This document shows, in pieces, positions 1 through 8,212 of a DNA stretch of 64,000 nt. The notes beneath the pieces are model-generated. The model made no database searches, was not told where the DNA came from, and saw only the letters and a program-made list of their open reading frames with translations. Position 1 is the first letter of the stretch. Each line of letters opens with the position of its first letter. The position numbers were made by a program, and so were the translations under genes. Source of the DNA: Oscillospiraceae bacterium (GTDB lineage Bacteria; Bacillota; Clostridia; Oscillospirales; Oscillospiraceae); assembly GCA_902795345.1 (NCBI GenBank), contig CADBKO010000003.1:1-64000 (forward strand), read 5' to 3'.

Positions 1-460
1 GACCATCAAGAAGGTCTCCGAGGATATCGAGGCCATGAAGTTCAACACCGCCATCGCCGCCCTCATGACCCTGGTGAACGAGTTTTATGACAAGGGCCTG
101 AACAAGGCGGATTATCAGGTCCTGCTGAAGCTCATGAGTCCCTTTACCCCCCATATCGCGGAGGAGCTGTGGGAGATGACCGGCGGCAAGGACCTCTGCT
201 GCCGGCAGCCCTGGCCGAGCTACGACGAATCCAAGATGGCGGATTCCGAAAAGACCATCGCCATCCAGGTTGGCGGCAAGCTGCGGGGCACCGTGGTGCT
301 CCCGGCGGACAGCCCCGACGACGCGGTGGTGGCCGCGGCGCTGAGCGACCCCAAGATCGCCAAGCTGATGGAGGGCATGGAACTGGTAAAGTCCATCGTA
401 GTAAAAAACAAGCTGGTAAATTTGGTCCTGAAGCCGAAAAAACTTGACAAGGCGGACTGA
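1..460 (+). CDS. leuS: Leucine--tRNA ligase, C-terminal fragment
   Basis: The reading frame is open from the window edge, so the catalytic part lies upstream and only about the last 152 residues are present. Class I LeuRS charges tRNA-Leu with leucine in the cytoplasm. The visible part has the anticodon-binding alpha-helical bundle (FNTAIAALMTLVNEF; then MSPFTPHIAEELWE) followed by the small C-terminal domain (KTIAIQVGGKLRG...VKNKLVNLVLK), both typical of bacterial LeuRS. The stop at 458-460 follows directly on the -35 box of the rpsU promoter, which therefore lies inside the end of leuS. Identification is confident despite truncation. Confidence 0.95.
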   Translation, partial: TIKKVSEDIEAMKFNTAIAALMTLVNEFYDKGLNKADYQVLLKLMSPFTPHIAEELWEMTGGKDLCCRQPWPSYDESKMADSEKTIAIQVGGKLRGTVVLPADSPDDAVVAAALSDPKIAKLMEGMELVKSIVVKNKLVNLVLKPKKLDKAD

Positions 461-472
461 TAGGACTATAAT
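444..472 (+). promoter_or_regulatory. Consensus promoter for rpsU
   Basis: A perfect TTGACA (444-449) is separated by 17 bases from a perfect TATAAT (467-472). The -35 box overlaps the last codons of leuS. Transcription should start near 479, about 30 bases before the rpsU start. Confidence 0.85.
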
Positions 473-508
473 AACCAAGCTAAAGCCCCATCGGAGGGAG
501 GGATAAGA

Positions 509-694
509 ATGTCGGAAGTCAGAGTGAAGGAAAACGAGTCGCTGGACAGCGCCCTCAAGAGATTCAAGAGGAGCTGCGCGAAGGCTGGCGTCCTTGCGGA
601 CCTGCGCAAGAAGGAGTACTACCAGAGCCCCAGCGTGAAGCGCCGCAAAAAGTCCGAAGCCGCTCGCAAGAATAAGAACAAGCGCTATTATTGA
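509..694 (+). CDS. rpsU: 30S ribosomal protein S21
   Basis: A 61-residue, strongly basic protein with the S21 signature ([17 protein letters not shown], then a Lys/Arg-rich C-terminus ending KNKNKRYY). S21 is a small-subunit protein near the platform and anti-Shine-Dalgarno region, involved in translation initiation. A GGAGGGAGG run lies about 7 bases before the ATG. It has its own consensus promoter and an intrinsic terminator right after it, so it is probably a single-gene transcript made at high level. Length matches the Firmicute family. Confidence 0.97.
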   Translation: MSEVRVKENESLDSALKRFKRSCAKAGVLADLRKKEYYQSPSVKRRKKSEAARKNKNKRYY

Positions 695-707
695 TCCTGA
701 TAATCGA

Positions 708-742
708 AACCCCGGTCATCATGGGATGACCGGGGTTTTTTC
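708..742 (+). terminator. Intrinsic terminator of rpsU, probably bidirectional
   Basis: AAACCCCGGTCATC and GATGACCGGGGTTT form a stem around a 4-5 base loop, followed by a T-run on the + strand. The opposite strand also ends in Ts, and the leftward gene 719-1456 stops inside the hairpin, so both transcripts may end here. Confidence 0.9.
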
Positions 743-1456
743 TGCGGCTTCCGCGGCGGCGGATGCGTCCTCGGCGCTCCACTCCGGATAGAGGAGGAAG
801 CCCCGCCGCACCCCCAGGGAGGCGGCCAGGTGTACCTTTTTGCACAGGGTCTCCCGGTCGTCGTAGAGGATGAAGCGCATTTCGCCCTTCACCTGGGCCG
901 TGAAGGCCTTGCAGCCCAGCTCCCGGGAATAGCCCGGCTTCGCGCCGCGGCGCAGGAGACTCGCCAGCTCCTGCCTGCTCAGCTCCTCCCCCTCGCCGTC
1001 GGGACAGGGCAGGGGAAAGGAACGGCAGAGCCTTTCCAGGTCCAGGCAGAGGCCGGGGCAGCGCGCCAGCGCTTCCTCCATGCGGCTTTGCAAGTCCCCG
1101 CCGGAGAGGGCGGAGGAGACCAGCATTTCCGCGCCGCAGCCGTCCTGCCAGGCGTTCTCCGTCAGGATGGGCTGCACACCCAAGCGCAGCAGCCCGTCGC
1201 AGAAGCGGGCTGTCTCCAGGGCCGGGCTGTGGCCGAAGCCCGCCAGGGCCGCCGTGAGCCCCCGCCGGGCACATTCCGAGGCGATCTCCCTCGTCCGCCG
1301 GGCACTAAGGTCGCCCCCCAGCAGCATCACGCCCTCCGGGGCCTTGGTAAGACCCGTGGGGAAGGGCCTGGCAAAGTCATAATCCACGCAGCAAAGGCGC
1401 AGACGCGCGTCCAGGCTCGGCGCCTCCACCGTCCCGGCGGCAAGATAAAGCAGCAC
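719..1456 (-). CDS. Hypothetical protein, possible TIM-barrel fold
   Basis: A 245-residue protein of unknown function. The start is a GTG at 1456, chosen because GGGAGGT lies about 6 bases upstream and no in-frame ATG sits there. There is no signal peptide or membrane segment. Alternating hydrophobic stretches ([32 protein letters not shown]) resemble beta-strands of an alpha/beta barrel, and the final GFLLYPEW pattern recalls the last strand of GH18-like barrels, but no catalytic DxxDxDxE motif is present. Fold is inference only. It converges on rpsU and shares its terminator. Confidence 0.6.
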   Translation of the reverse strand: MLLYLAAGTVEAPSLDARLRLCCVDYDFARPFPTGLTKAPEGVMLLGGDLSARRTREIASECARRGLTAALAGFGHSPALETARFCDGLLRLGVQPILTENAWQDGCGAEMLVSSALSGGDLQSRMEEALARCPGLCLDLERLCRSFPLPCPDGEGEELSRQELASLLRRGAKPGYSRELGCKAFTAQVKGEMRFILYDDRETLCKKVHLAASLGVRRGFLLYPEWSAEDASAAAEAAEKTPVIP

Positions 1457-1556
1457 GATTCCACCTCCCGGGACGGAAAAAGCCGGGGATCCCCGCCCGT
1501 TTTGCTCCCATTCTATGGCTGCGGCGGAAGAAATATGTATATTTCAAAGAAATTAC

Positions 1557-1585
1557 TTGCATCTTCCTCTGATACGCGATAAAAT
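1557..1585 (+). promoter_or_regulatory. Promoter of efp
   Basis: TTGCAT (1557-1562), 17-base spacer, TAAAAT (1580-1585). The expected transcript start is near 1592, about 45 bases before the efp ATG. Confidence 0.65.
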
Positions 1586-1637
1586 AAAATGTAAAATTCC
1601 GAAAGAATGTAATATTACAGGAGAGGAGACTCTTTCA

Positions 1638-2201
1638 ATGATTTCAGCAGGCGAATTCAGAAACGGCGTGACTTTCGAGATGGACGGACAGGTAATGCAG
1701 GTGGTGGAATTCCAGCACGTAAAGCCGGGAAAGGGCTCCCCCTTTGTTCGCACGAAGATGAAGAACGTGATCACCGGCGCCGTCATCGAAACCTCCTTCA
1801 ACCCCACCGAAAAGTTTGAAAACGCCTACGTGGACCGGAAGGATATGGAGTACAGCTACAACGACGGCAACCTCTACTACTTCATGGACCAGGAGACCTA
1901 TGAGCTGGAGCCCATCGACGAGAGCATGCTTCCCGACGGCTTCAAGTTCGTGAAGGAAAACATGGTCTGCAAGGTCATGTCCTACAAGGGCAATGTCTTC
2001 GGCGTGGAACCCCCCAACTTCGTGGAGCTGGAGATCACCGAGACGGATCCCGGCTTCCGGGGCGACACCGCCACCAACGTGACCAAGCCCGCCATCGTGG
2101 AGACCGGCGCCGAGGTCAAGGTGCCCCTGTTCATCAACCCCGGCGACAAGATCAAGATCGACACTCGCACCGGCGAATATCTGGAGCGCAGCAAGGGCTG
2201 A
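1638..2201 (+). CDS. efp: Elongation factor P
   Basis: A 187-residue EF-P with the usual three-domain layout: KOW-like N-terminal domain (about 1-62), then two OB-fold domains, ending in the conserved [19 protein letters not shown] enters the ribosomal E site and rescues stalling at polyproline. The modified-residue loop reads [10 protein letters not shown], placing the acceptor lysine at Lys32, as in Bacillus subtilis, where Lys32 carries 5-aminopentanol. The ATG at 1638 is preceded by GAGAGGAG. YmfF/YmfH-type proteins, linked to that modification, are encoded at 38.9-41.5 kb. It is followed after 24 bases by the CD1247-type gene and probably co-transcribed with it. Confidence 0.97.
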   Translation: MISAGEFRNGVTFEMDGQVMQVVEFQHVKPGKGSPFVRTKMKNVITGAVIETSFNPTEKFENAYVDRKDMEYSYNDGNLYYFMDQETYELEPIDESMLPDGFKFVKENMVCKVMSYKGNVFGVEPPNFVELEITETDPGFRGDTATNVTKPAIVETGAEVKVPLFINPGDKIKIDTRTGEYLERSKG

Positions 2202-2225
2202 GCCCCATCCTATCAGGAGGAAAGA

Positions 2226-2777
2226 ATGGACAACATGAAGATCACCGAAAAAGCTGCGTATATCAAGGGCCTGGCCGAGGGTATGCAGCTGGATGCGAAT
2301 ACCAACGAAGGCAAGCTGCTCAAGGTCATCATCGAGCTGCTGGGCGACGTCACCCGGGAGATCGAGGACCTGAATGAGAACGCCATGGATCTGGCCGAGG
2401 AGATCGACGAGCTCAGCGACGACCTGGCCGACGTGGAGGAGACTCTGGCGGACTGGTGCGACGACTGCGACTGCTGCGACGACGAGGACGACGAGTGCTG
2501 CTGCGACGAGGACGAGTGCTGCTGCTGCGACGACGAGGATGACGACGAGGAGCCCGTCTTCTATGAGATCACCTGCCCGAAATGCAACAAGACCATCACT
2601 GTGGACGAGGATGTGCTGAGCTACGATTCCATCAAGTGCCCCGTCTGCGGCGAGACCCTGGAGTTCGAGTTCGACGAGGACGACGAGGCCGAGGACGACG
2701 AGGCCGAGGACGACGAGGCCGAGGACGACGGCGCTTGCTGCTGCGGCAAAAAGATCGAGAAGAAGGACGAAGAATAA
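2226..2777 (+). CDS. CD1247-type zinc-ribbon protein with Cys/Asp-rich core
   Basis: A 183-residue protein. Residues 1-75 form a helical domain of the clostridial CD1247 N-terminal type (ITEKAAYIKGLAEGM; acidic helices). Residues 78-109 are a low-complexity block of Cys, Asp and Glu with 11 cysteines, including runs of three and four. Residues 117-141 make a zinc ribbon (CPKC...CPVC), and the tail carries three EAEDD repeats and a CCCG motif. Genes of this family often sit beside efp in Clostridia, as here (24-base gap, AGGAGG before the ATG). The cysteine total of 18 suggests metal binding (inference). The function is not known. Confidence 0.85.
   Translation: MDNMKITEKAAYIKGLAEGMQLDANTNEGKLLKVIIELLGDVTREIEDLNENAMDLAEEIDELSDDLADVEETLADWCDDCDCCDDEDDECCCDEDECCCCDDEDDDEEPVFYEITCPKCNKTITVDEDVLSYDSIKCPVCGETLEFEFDEDDEAEDDEAEDDEAEDDGACCCGKKIEKKDEE
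2685..2729 (+). repeat. Three exact 15-bp tandem repeats in a coding region
   Basis: Three copies of GAGGCCGAGGACGAC encode EAEDD three times near the C-terminus of the CD1247-type protein. Copy number could change by slippage without shifting the frame. Confidence 0.9.
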
Positions 2778-2794
2778 CAAATCTTGCTTTTCAA

Positions 2795-2825
2795 AGGCTG
2801 CTTCCGAAAGGAGGCAGCCTTTTTA
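2795..2825 (+). terminator. Terminator of the efp/CD1247-type unit
   Basis: AGGCTGC and GCAGCCT pair around an interior TTCCGAAAGGAG segment, and are followed by a T-run. Confidence 0.8.
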
Positions 2826-2839
2826 TATCAAATTATCTG

Positions 2840-2868
2840 TTGACAAACGTAACCAGACGTGCTATCCT
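2840..2868 (+). promoter_or_regulatory. Promoter of the blaI-like/M56 operon
   Basis: TTGACA (2840-2845), 17-base spacer, TATCCT (2863-2868). The transcript start is expected near 2875. The two operator-like sites flank and overlap this promoter, so a bound repressor would block RNA polymerase. Confidence 0.75.
2841..2852 (+). promoter_or_regulatory. Candidate BlaI-type operator, upstream copy
   Basis: TGACAAACGTAA overlaps the -35 box. It matches the downstream copy at 10 of 12 positions and resembles the TTACA-NN-TGTAA operators of BlaI/MecI repressors. Confidence 0.5.
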
Positions 2869-2877
2869 TCAGATAGA

Positions 2878-2889
2878 TTACAGACGTAA
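2878..2889 (+). promoter_or_regulatory. Candidate BlaI-type operator, downstream copy
   Basis: TTACAGACGTAA is a near-palindrome (TTAC/GTAA arms) lying just after the expected transcript start and before the ribosome binding site. It fits the BlaI/MecI operator pattern and starts 37 bases after the first copy. Confidence 0.6.
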
Positions 2890-2903
2890 ACAGCGGGAGC
2901 GTG

Positions 2904-3308
2904 ATGGGCTTGGATAGAGAGAGCATTTCCCTCAGCGAAGCGGAATGGAAGGTCATGGAGGAATTGTGGAATTGCGGGTGCGCTACGGGGCGGGAGCTGA
3001 CTGAGCGCATGGAGCAGCGCTGCTCCTGGAACCGCTCAACGACCCTCACCCTGCTGCGGCGGATGGAAGGGAAGGGAGCCGTGGAGAGCGTCCAGGAAGG
3101 GCCGGTCAAGACCTTCCGGCCCCGGCTGCGGCGGGAGGACGCCGCCCTGCGGGAGACGGAGAGCTTCCTCGGCCGGGTCTACCACGGCAGCCTGAGCATG
3201 ATGGTCTCCACTCTCAGCCGGAAGCAGGCCCTGTCCCGGAAGGAGATCGACGAGCTGTACTCCCTTTTGAGGGAAGCGGAGGTGAAAACGGATGGTCAGG
3301 ATGATTGA
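2904..3308 (+). CDS. BlaI/MecI-family transcriptional repressor
   Basis: A 134-residue protein with the BlaI winged helix (SLSEAEWKVMEELWNCGCATGRELTERM, recognition region NRSTTLTLLRRMEGKGAV) and a C-terminal dimerisation helix (SRKEIDELYSLLREAE). This family represses its own operon and is inactivated by proteolysis triggered by a partner M56 sensor. The ATG at 2904 is preferred over the GTG at 2901 because of its spacing from GGGAG at 2894-2898. The next gene starts 17 bases before this one stops, so the two are translationally coupled. Two operator-like sites lie in the promoter. No beta-lactamase gene is nearby, so the target response is unclear. Confidence 0.92.
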   Translation: MGLDRESISLSEAEWKVMEELWNCGCATGRELTERMEQRCSWNRSTTLTLLRRMEGKGAVESVQEGPVKTFRPRLRREDAALRETESFLGRVYHGSLSMMVSTLSRKQALSRKEIDELYSLLREAEVKTDGQDD

Positions 3309-6300
3309 GTGGATCGTTTCTTCCTCGGCGCTGCTGGCGGTGCTGATCGTCCTGCGGCATATTCTCAAGGGGAAGATCAGCCTCCGGCTGCAATATGCCC
3401 TCTGGGGCCTGGCGCTGCTGCGGCTGCTGGTGCCCGTCAGCTTCGGAAGCACCGCCGTGAGCGTTGCAAATGCATTGCCGGAGGAGACCCGCAGCCTATA
3501 TGCACGCGCGGTATCTGCGGACCCGTATGGGTTGGGGACGGCGATCGTGCGGGATACGATCTATCTGGGCCGCGAAGCAACGATCAAAACCGGGACGGAG
3601 AGCAGCACCTACCAGTTGCCCCGGCAGCAGGACGCTTATGAGGCGCATCGGGCGGAGCTGAAGCAGAAGGAAGAAACCTTTTCTATCGAATTCGACGAAC
3701 ATGCGCTCCAGGGCTGGATAGAAATCCTGCTTGGCCTCTGGATCACGGGTATGGCCGCCGTAGCCCTCTGCCTTTTTGGCTCTAATCTCCGCTTTGCCCT
3801 GCGTCTGCGGAAAAGCCGGAATCTTTTACAGCGGGAGACCCTGCCGGTCTACCTCACGGAGGAAGCGGACACTCCCTGCCTATTCGGGCTTACTCGCCCC
3901 GCCGTCTATGTGACGCCGGAGGCGGCGGAGGACCCGGCGCGGCTGCGGCATGTGATCGAGCATGAGCTGACCCACTACCGGCACGCTGACCACCTGTGGA
4001 GCCTCCTGCGGGGCCTCTGCCTCATCCTCCACTGGTACAATCCCCTGGTGTGGTGGGGGGCCATCCTCTCCCGGCGGGACTGCGAGCTGGCCTGCGACGA
4101 AGCCACCATCCGCCGCCTGGGAGAAGGGGAGCGCTCCGCCTATGGGCGCACCCTCCTCTATATGACCTGCCAGAAACGCCCGGCGATCCTGGTGACCGCC
4201 ACCACCATGACAGGCGGCAAGGGCAGCATCAAGGAAAGGATCAGCCTCCTTGTCAAGAAGCCCAGGACGGCGATCATTACGCTGGTGGCCGTCCTGCTGG
4301 CCGCCGCCGTAGCCGTAGGCTGCACCTTCACAGGCGGAAAGACGAAGGAGACTCCGGAGCCCTCGGAAGCGCCCGCCACGGCTGCGCCTTCCCCGAGCCC
4401 GACGGCTGCGCCTTCTCCAGCGCCCACCGCTCTCCCGGAGGACGCAACCCTCTATGACCGCTTCTTCGCCGAAGCGGACCCCGAGAACCTGACATGGACT
4501 CTCACCGACGGCGAGAGGCAGCTGTCGGGCTCCTGGGTGGAAGCCCCTTTCCCCATCCCACCGGTGGAGGGCTATGCCTGGTCGGAAGGGGACTCCCTGG
4601 CGCTGGACCCGAAGGTCGATCCGCCCCATACATTCGGCTGGGGGCTGTCGATCACGGATAAAACGAGAGACGCGGGCGTGGATTTCTGCGGCCAAACGGC
4701 CTATTCCATGGACCTGGTGGTCTGCACCATCGGGGAGGAAAGCCGCATCTATATTTGCCCCTATTCGGAGGATAGGGACCCTGACGCGGCATACCCCAAT
4801 GACGCCGCGACCAAAGTGCGCCGGGCCGTCGCGGGAGACCGGGAGGTCCCCCAATCTGCGTTCTTCCTGCCCACGGACAGCACGGAGCCGGAGACCGTCG
4901 CCAGGGACTACGCGGGGGCCTATGTCGGGCAGTTCATCGAAGCCCTCATGGGGAACCCCTATAAGGCCTATGAAGCGACGGTGGATACCCGCGTCATGGA
5001 GGTCCGGGATGACGGGGAAGCTGTCATTTTCCAGGCCCACATCGGCTTTGACCCAGCCGAACCGAGCCGGTTCGCAGCCGTCATGGGCGCGGGAAACGGC
5101 GGCTGGAACGAGGAAAAACAGCGCTTCTATGTCTGGCGGTACTTCTGTCTGGAAAAGACGGAGGGCGGCTGGACCGGCGTTGACCTGGATGTGCTTAACT
5201 GGTACAGCGAATACACCGCCGTCTACGGGGACTATTTCGCCTCCGTGCCCGCGCCCGGGGCCGACGAAGCCATCCACCGGGCCGTCATGGATTTCAACCG
5301 GGGGAACTACAAAAGCGGGGAATTTGCCTGCGAGAGTCATGTCCTGGTGGCTGAGGAATCCGAGCCCGGCAGCGCAGGGACCACGGTGGAGACCTATTAT
5401 CTTATGATCCTCTATCAGGAATACGACTTGACGGACGGCGCGCCCAAGGTCGTCGGCGGCAGCTATATCCCCTCGGCCCTGACCTTTGAAGTCAGCCCGG
5501 AAGGGGAGTATACCCTGCTGGAATACTGGACTCCCCGGGACGGCAGCCACTATTGGGACGATCTGCGCGCCAGATTCCCCTCCGATGTGCCCGACGAAGA
5601 CCTGAACAACCAAAACCCGAAATATGTGGAGCGCGTCCACGTTTCCTGCGACGCCCAGGCCCGGGCCTACTTCGCAGCGGCAAAAGAACCCGCGCGGGAG
5701 GACCGGTCCCGAGTGCAGCTGCGGCTGGACCTGGGGGAGCAGACCGTGCCGGAGCAGGTGGCGCAGTATGCCCAAGAGGTCGCTCAGCAGGAGCTGGACT
5801 ACTATGAACTCAGCTGCGGCTACTACTTCGACGACGCCAGGATCACCGCCATCACCTATATCGACACCGGCACCGTGGGCCTCTGGGAAGGCTATAACCT
5901 CTACCGGCTGGAATGGCGCTTCCACCCGGCGGAGGGCGAGGAGATCATGCTCGCCGGCGGCATGACCATGGAGGACGGGTATCTTACGGAGTGGGGCAGC
6001 GCCGGCCAGCCCTATATCCTGATGGGCTGGAAGAGCTCCAACGGCGTGGATAGCTGGGAGCGCATCTGTGTGACGAATACAGACGTGATCGAGACGGAAT
6101 ACGGCACGCCGGAGATGATCGAAAAATACGGAAACGCCTATACCGCCGCAGCGGTGGAGCTTCGGGCGAAGGCCCGGGAGCAGCAGAGCCTGCTGAACCC
6201 CCTGGGCTTCTCCGTGGCCTCCCCGGCGTCCGACCCGGCGATGATCGGGCAGGACTGGGCGAAAGCCTATGCCGCGCGCTTCACCCGGGCCCCGGCGGAC

Positions 6301-7662
6301 GACCCGTATTATTGCCGCAGCATGGAGGTGCGCAGCTGCGAGGTCTATGCGGAATCCCTGCTGAACGAACCGAAGCAATATGTCTATGTCATGGGCTTTG
6401 CCTGCGACCCGGCGGACGCAGATTCTTTCTGCAGTCAGCTGGCGGGCTGGGGGCAGGACGGAGAACAGCCGGACTGGCTGCGCTTCGACTGGTTCGTGGT
6501 GCTGGAGGACGATTTGAAGGGCGGCTGGAGATGCGCCCAGGCGGGCACCGGCGGCTACGGCGGATGGGGTTATCTGAATTACGGCTGGGAAGCGGATGAA
6601 TTGCTGGACCGCCTGGTCACGGAGCAGGTGGGCGGGGAAGACGTCCTCATGCTCCTGCCCCTGATCGACTGGCATGAATTTCACCAGCTGCCTTCCGACG
6701 CCTGGGATGCATCCTTTAACGCCCTCTGGGCTAAGTGCGAAGAAGCCTGCCTTACGGAGGGGCGGTATTGGGACCCGGAGCGCACGGTCCTGTATTCGGA
6801 TAAATACTTCTATGACCAGATCATCCGGGACCTGTATGTGATCCTTGGATTCCTCCACGCCGACGGAGCCTATGCCGAGGGGCTGGCCTATCTCATGGCG
6901 AAGCAGTATGACTATGATCCCTTGAGCTTTGAGCAGTGCCTGACGCAATACCTGAATCTGACGGCGGAGCAGGAACGCAATGTCCGCCTGAGCATAGAGA
7001 ATGAGGGTGCTTCGATCGTGCCCGGTCAGGCGCGGGATGCGGAGGCGTCCGCATCGGTGGATTCCATCACCCTGAATCTCACGGACTTCACCCTGATGCG
7101 CATCGGGGAATCCTATACGCTGCAAGCGACAGTCACACCAGCGGGTACAGGTTTGAAGGTTAACTGGACCTCCGACGACCCGGAGGTGGCGACTGTGGAT
7201 GAAAACGGGACGGTCACGGCAGTGGACCACGGAACCACCGTCGTCCGAGCCTCCGTCGGCGGCGCTGCGGCGGAATGTATCGTCCGTGTGACTGCCGTTT
7301 CCACCCGCACGGAAAAGGTGGACCCCGCGGAAGAGGAACCTGTGACGGTCACGCTGCTTTTCTACGAGAAACCGACACGGGAAAAGACAACGCCGGATAT
7401 CGGGCGAACGATAACCATAAGCGGAGACAGGCCGGGAGGAACAGAACTTATCAACGAGATCAAGTCTTTTGTTGACAAGTTCCGCTTTTGGAACGACGAT
7501 TATCTCACGGATCGGGTGCAGTTTTACTTTGACGGGGACATTACGTTCTCCGACAGGGAATCCGTCTACTATTTCTCCTATGAACAGCGTGAACTCTATT
7601 ATGACCACTACTTTGTGCAGATCACAAGCAAAGACGTGGAATACCTGAAAAGCCTGGGATGA
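3292..7662 (+). CDS. Giant BlaR1/MecR1-like M56 membrane metallopeptidase with a large C-terminal region
   Basis: A 1456-residue protein. The N-terminal part (about 1-350) is an M56 peptidase: hydrophobic segments at about 4-22, 32-50 and 145-165, the zinc motif HELTH at 224-228, a downstream CELACDEA motif, and a last membrane helix at about 325-345. A Thr/Pro/Ala/Ser-rich linker follows, then about 1100 residues expected outside the membrane. This part holds two related modules (about 535-635 and 984-1084, each with AY..F, DPA and a terminal GGW) and a bacterial Ig-like Big2 domain (about 1257-1337). BlaR1 is about 600 residues, so the sensor part is greatly enlarged and is not a penicillin-binding domain. 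It likely senses an external signal and inactivates the upstream repressor (family inference). GGAGGT precedes the ATG. Confidence 0.85.
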   Translation: MVRMIEWIVSSSALLAVLIVLRHILKGKISLRLQYALWGLALLRLLVPVSFGSTAVSVANALPEETRSLYARAVSADPYGLGTAIVRDTIYLGREATIKTGTESSTYQLPRQQDAYEAHRAELKQKEETFSIEFDEHALQGWIEILLGLWITGMAAVALCLFGSNLRFALRLRKSRNLLQRETLPVYLTEEADTPCLFGLTRPAVYVTPEAAEDPARLRHVIEHELTHYRHADHLWSLLRGLCLILHWYNPLVWWGAILSRRDCELACDEATIRRLGEGERSAYGRTLLYMTCQKRPAILVTATTMTGGKGSIKERISLLVKKPRTAIITLVAVLLAAAVAVGCTFTGGKTKETPEPSEAPATAAPSPSPTAAPSPAPTALPEDATLYDRFFAEADPENLTWTLTDGERQLSGSWVEAPFPIPPVEGYAWSEGDSLALDPKVDPPHTFGWGLSITDKTRDAGVDFCGQTAYSMDLVVCTIGEESRIYICPYSEDRDPDAAYPNDAATKVRRAVAGDREVPQSAFFLPTDSTEPETVARDYAGAYVGQFIEALMGNPYKAYEATVDTRVMEVRDDGEAVIFQAHIGFDPAEPSRFAAVMGAGNGGWNEEKQRFYVWRYFCLEKTEGGWTGVDLDVLNWYSEYTAVYGDYFASVPAPGADEAIHRAVMDFNRGNYKSGEFACESHVLVAEESEPGSAGTTVETYYLMILYQEYDLTDGAPKVVGGSYIPSALTFEVSPEGEYTLLEYWTPRDGSHYWDDLRARFPSDVPDEDLNNQNPKYVERVHVSCDAQARAYFAAAKEPAREDRSRVQLRLDLGEQTVPEQVAQYAQEVAQQELDYYELSCGYYFDDARITAITYIDTGTVGLWEGYNLYRLEWRFHPAEGEEIMLAGGMTMEDGYLTEWGSAGQPYILMGWKSSNGVDSWERICVTNTDVIETEYGTPEMIEKYGNAYTAAAVELRAKAREQQSLLNPLGFSVASPASDPAMIGQDWAKAYAARFTRAPADDPYYCRSMEVRSCEVYAESLLNEPKQYVYVMGFACDPADADSFCSQLAGWGQDGEQPDWLRFDWFVVLEDDLKGGWRCAQAGTGGYGGWGYLNYGWEADELLDRLVTEQVGGEDVLMLLPLIDWHEFHQLPSDAWDASFNALWAKCEEACLTEGRYWDPERTVLYSDKYFYDQIIRDLYVILGFLHADGAYAEGLAYLMAKQYDYDPLSFEQCLTQYLNLTAEQERNVRLSIENEGASIVPGQARDAEASASVDSITLNLTDFTLMRIGESYTLQATVTPAGTGLKVNWTSDDPEVATVDENGTVTAVDHGTTVVRASVGGAAAECIVRVTAVSTRTEKVDPAEEEPVTVTLLFYEKPTREKTTPDIGRTITISGDRPGGTELINEIKSFVDKFRFWNDDYLTDRVQFYFDGDITFSDRESVYYFSYEQRELYYDHYFVQITSKDVEYLKSLG

Positions 7663-7663
7663 A

Positions 7664-7703
7664 AAAACCGGGAGGGAACGTGGTTTCGTTCCCTCCCGGT
7701 TTT
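7664..7703 (+). terminator. Bidirectional terminator between the M56 gene and ogt
   Basis: AACCGGGAGGGAACG and CGTTCCCTCCCGGTT form a long stem around a short loop, with A- and T-runs on both sides. The converging genes end at 7662 and 7715. Confidence 0.9.
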
Positions 7704-7714
7704 CTGCCGTTCCG

Positions 7715-8212
7715 TTATATGGCTCCTTCGTGGCGGAGGAGCCATTCTTTTTTGTCCAGCCCTCCGGCGTAGCCGGTGAGACTGCGGTCAGCCCCCAGCA
7801 CACGATGGCAGGGGATGAGGATGGAGATGGGGTTTCGCCCCACCACGGCGCCCACGGCGCGGGCCGCAGTTTTCCTGCCCAGCCGCGATTCCGCCTTCGC
7901 CGCCAGGGCCCCGTAGGTGGTGGTTTCCCCATAGGGGATCTCCCGCAGCAGCCCCCATATGAGCTTTTGAAAATCGCTGCCTCCGGGAGCCAGAGGCAGC
8001 GCCGAAATCTCCGGCTTGTCCCCGGCAAAGTAGGCGTCCAGCCAATCCGCCGCCGCGCGCAGCGCGGGCAGAGTAGGGGCCTCCACCGCATTTTCCGGCA
8101 GCCCGGCGGCATAGTATTTCTGTCCCGGCAGCCAGAGACCGGTGAGGCTTTCCCCCTCTGAAGCCAGCAGCAGCGGCCCCAGAGGGGATTCGTAAATCGC
8201 CGTATAGATCAT
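7715..8212 (-). CDS. ogt: Methylated-DNA--protein-cysteine methyltransferase
   Basis: A 165-residue protein that transfers methyl groups from O6-methylguanine or O4-methylthymine in DNA to its own cysteine. The C-terminal domain has the active-site PCHRV motif, preceded by RAVGAVVGRNPISILI and followed by LTGYAGGLDKKEWLL, all hallmark Ogt/MGMT features. A helix-turn-helix region (IPYGETTTYGALAAKA) precedes it. There is no AraC-like Ada domain, so this is an Ogt-type repair enzyme. Its start overlaps the stop of the upstream sulfatase gene by 4 bases, so the two are co-transcribed. Confidence 0.95.
   Translation of the reverse strand: MIYTAIYESPLGPLLLASEGESLTGLWLPGQKYYAAGLPENAVEAPTLPALRAAADWLDAYFAGDKPEISALPLAPGGSDFQKLIWGLLREIPYGETTTYGALAAKAESRLGRKTAARAVGAVVGRNPISILIPCHRVLGADRSLTGYAGGLDKKEWLLRHEGAI

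Noticed and set aside
2685..2729. Three 15-bp repeats as a possible CRISPR or satellite array.
   Set aside because: They are contiguous without spacers, in frame, and encode EAEDD within a known-type protein.
3292..7662. Beta-lactam resistance operon.
   Set aside because: The repressor and M56 parts fit, but no beta-lactamase or penicillin-binding protein gene is nearby and the sensor region is unrelated.
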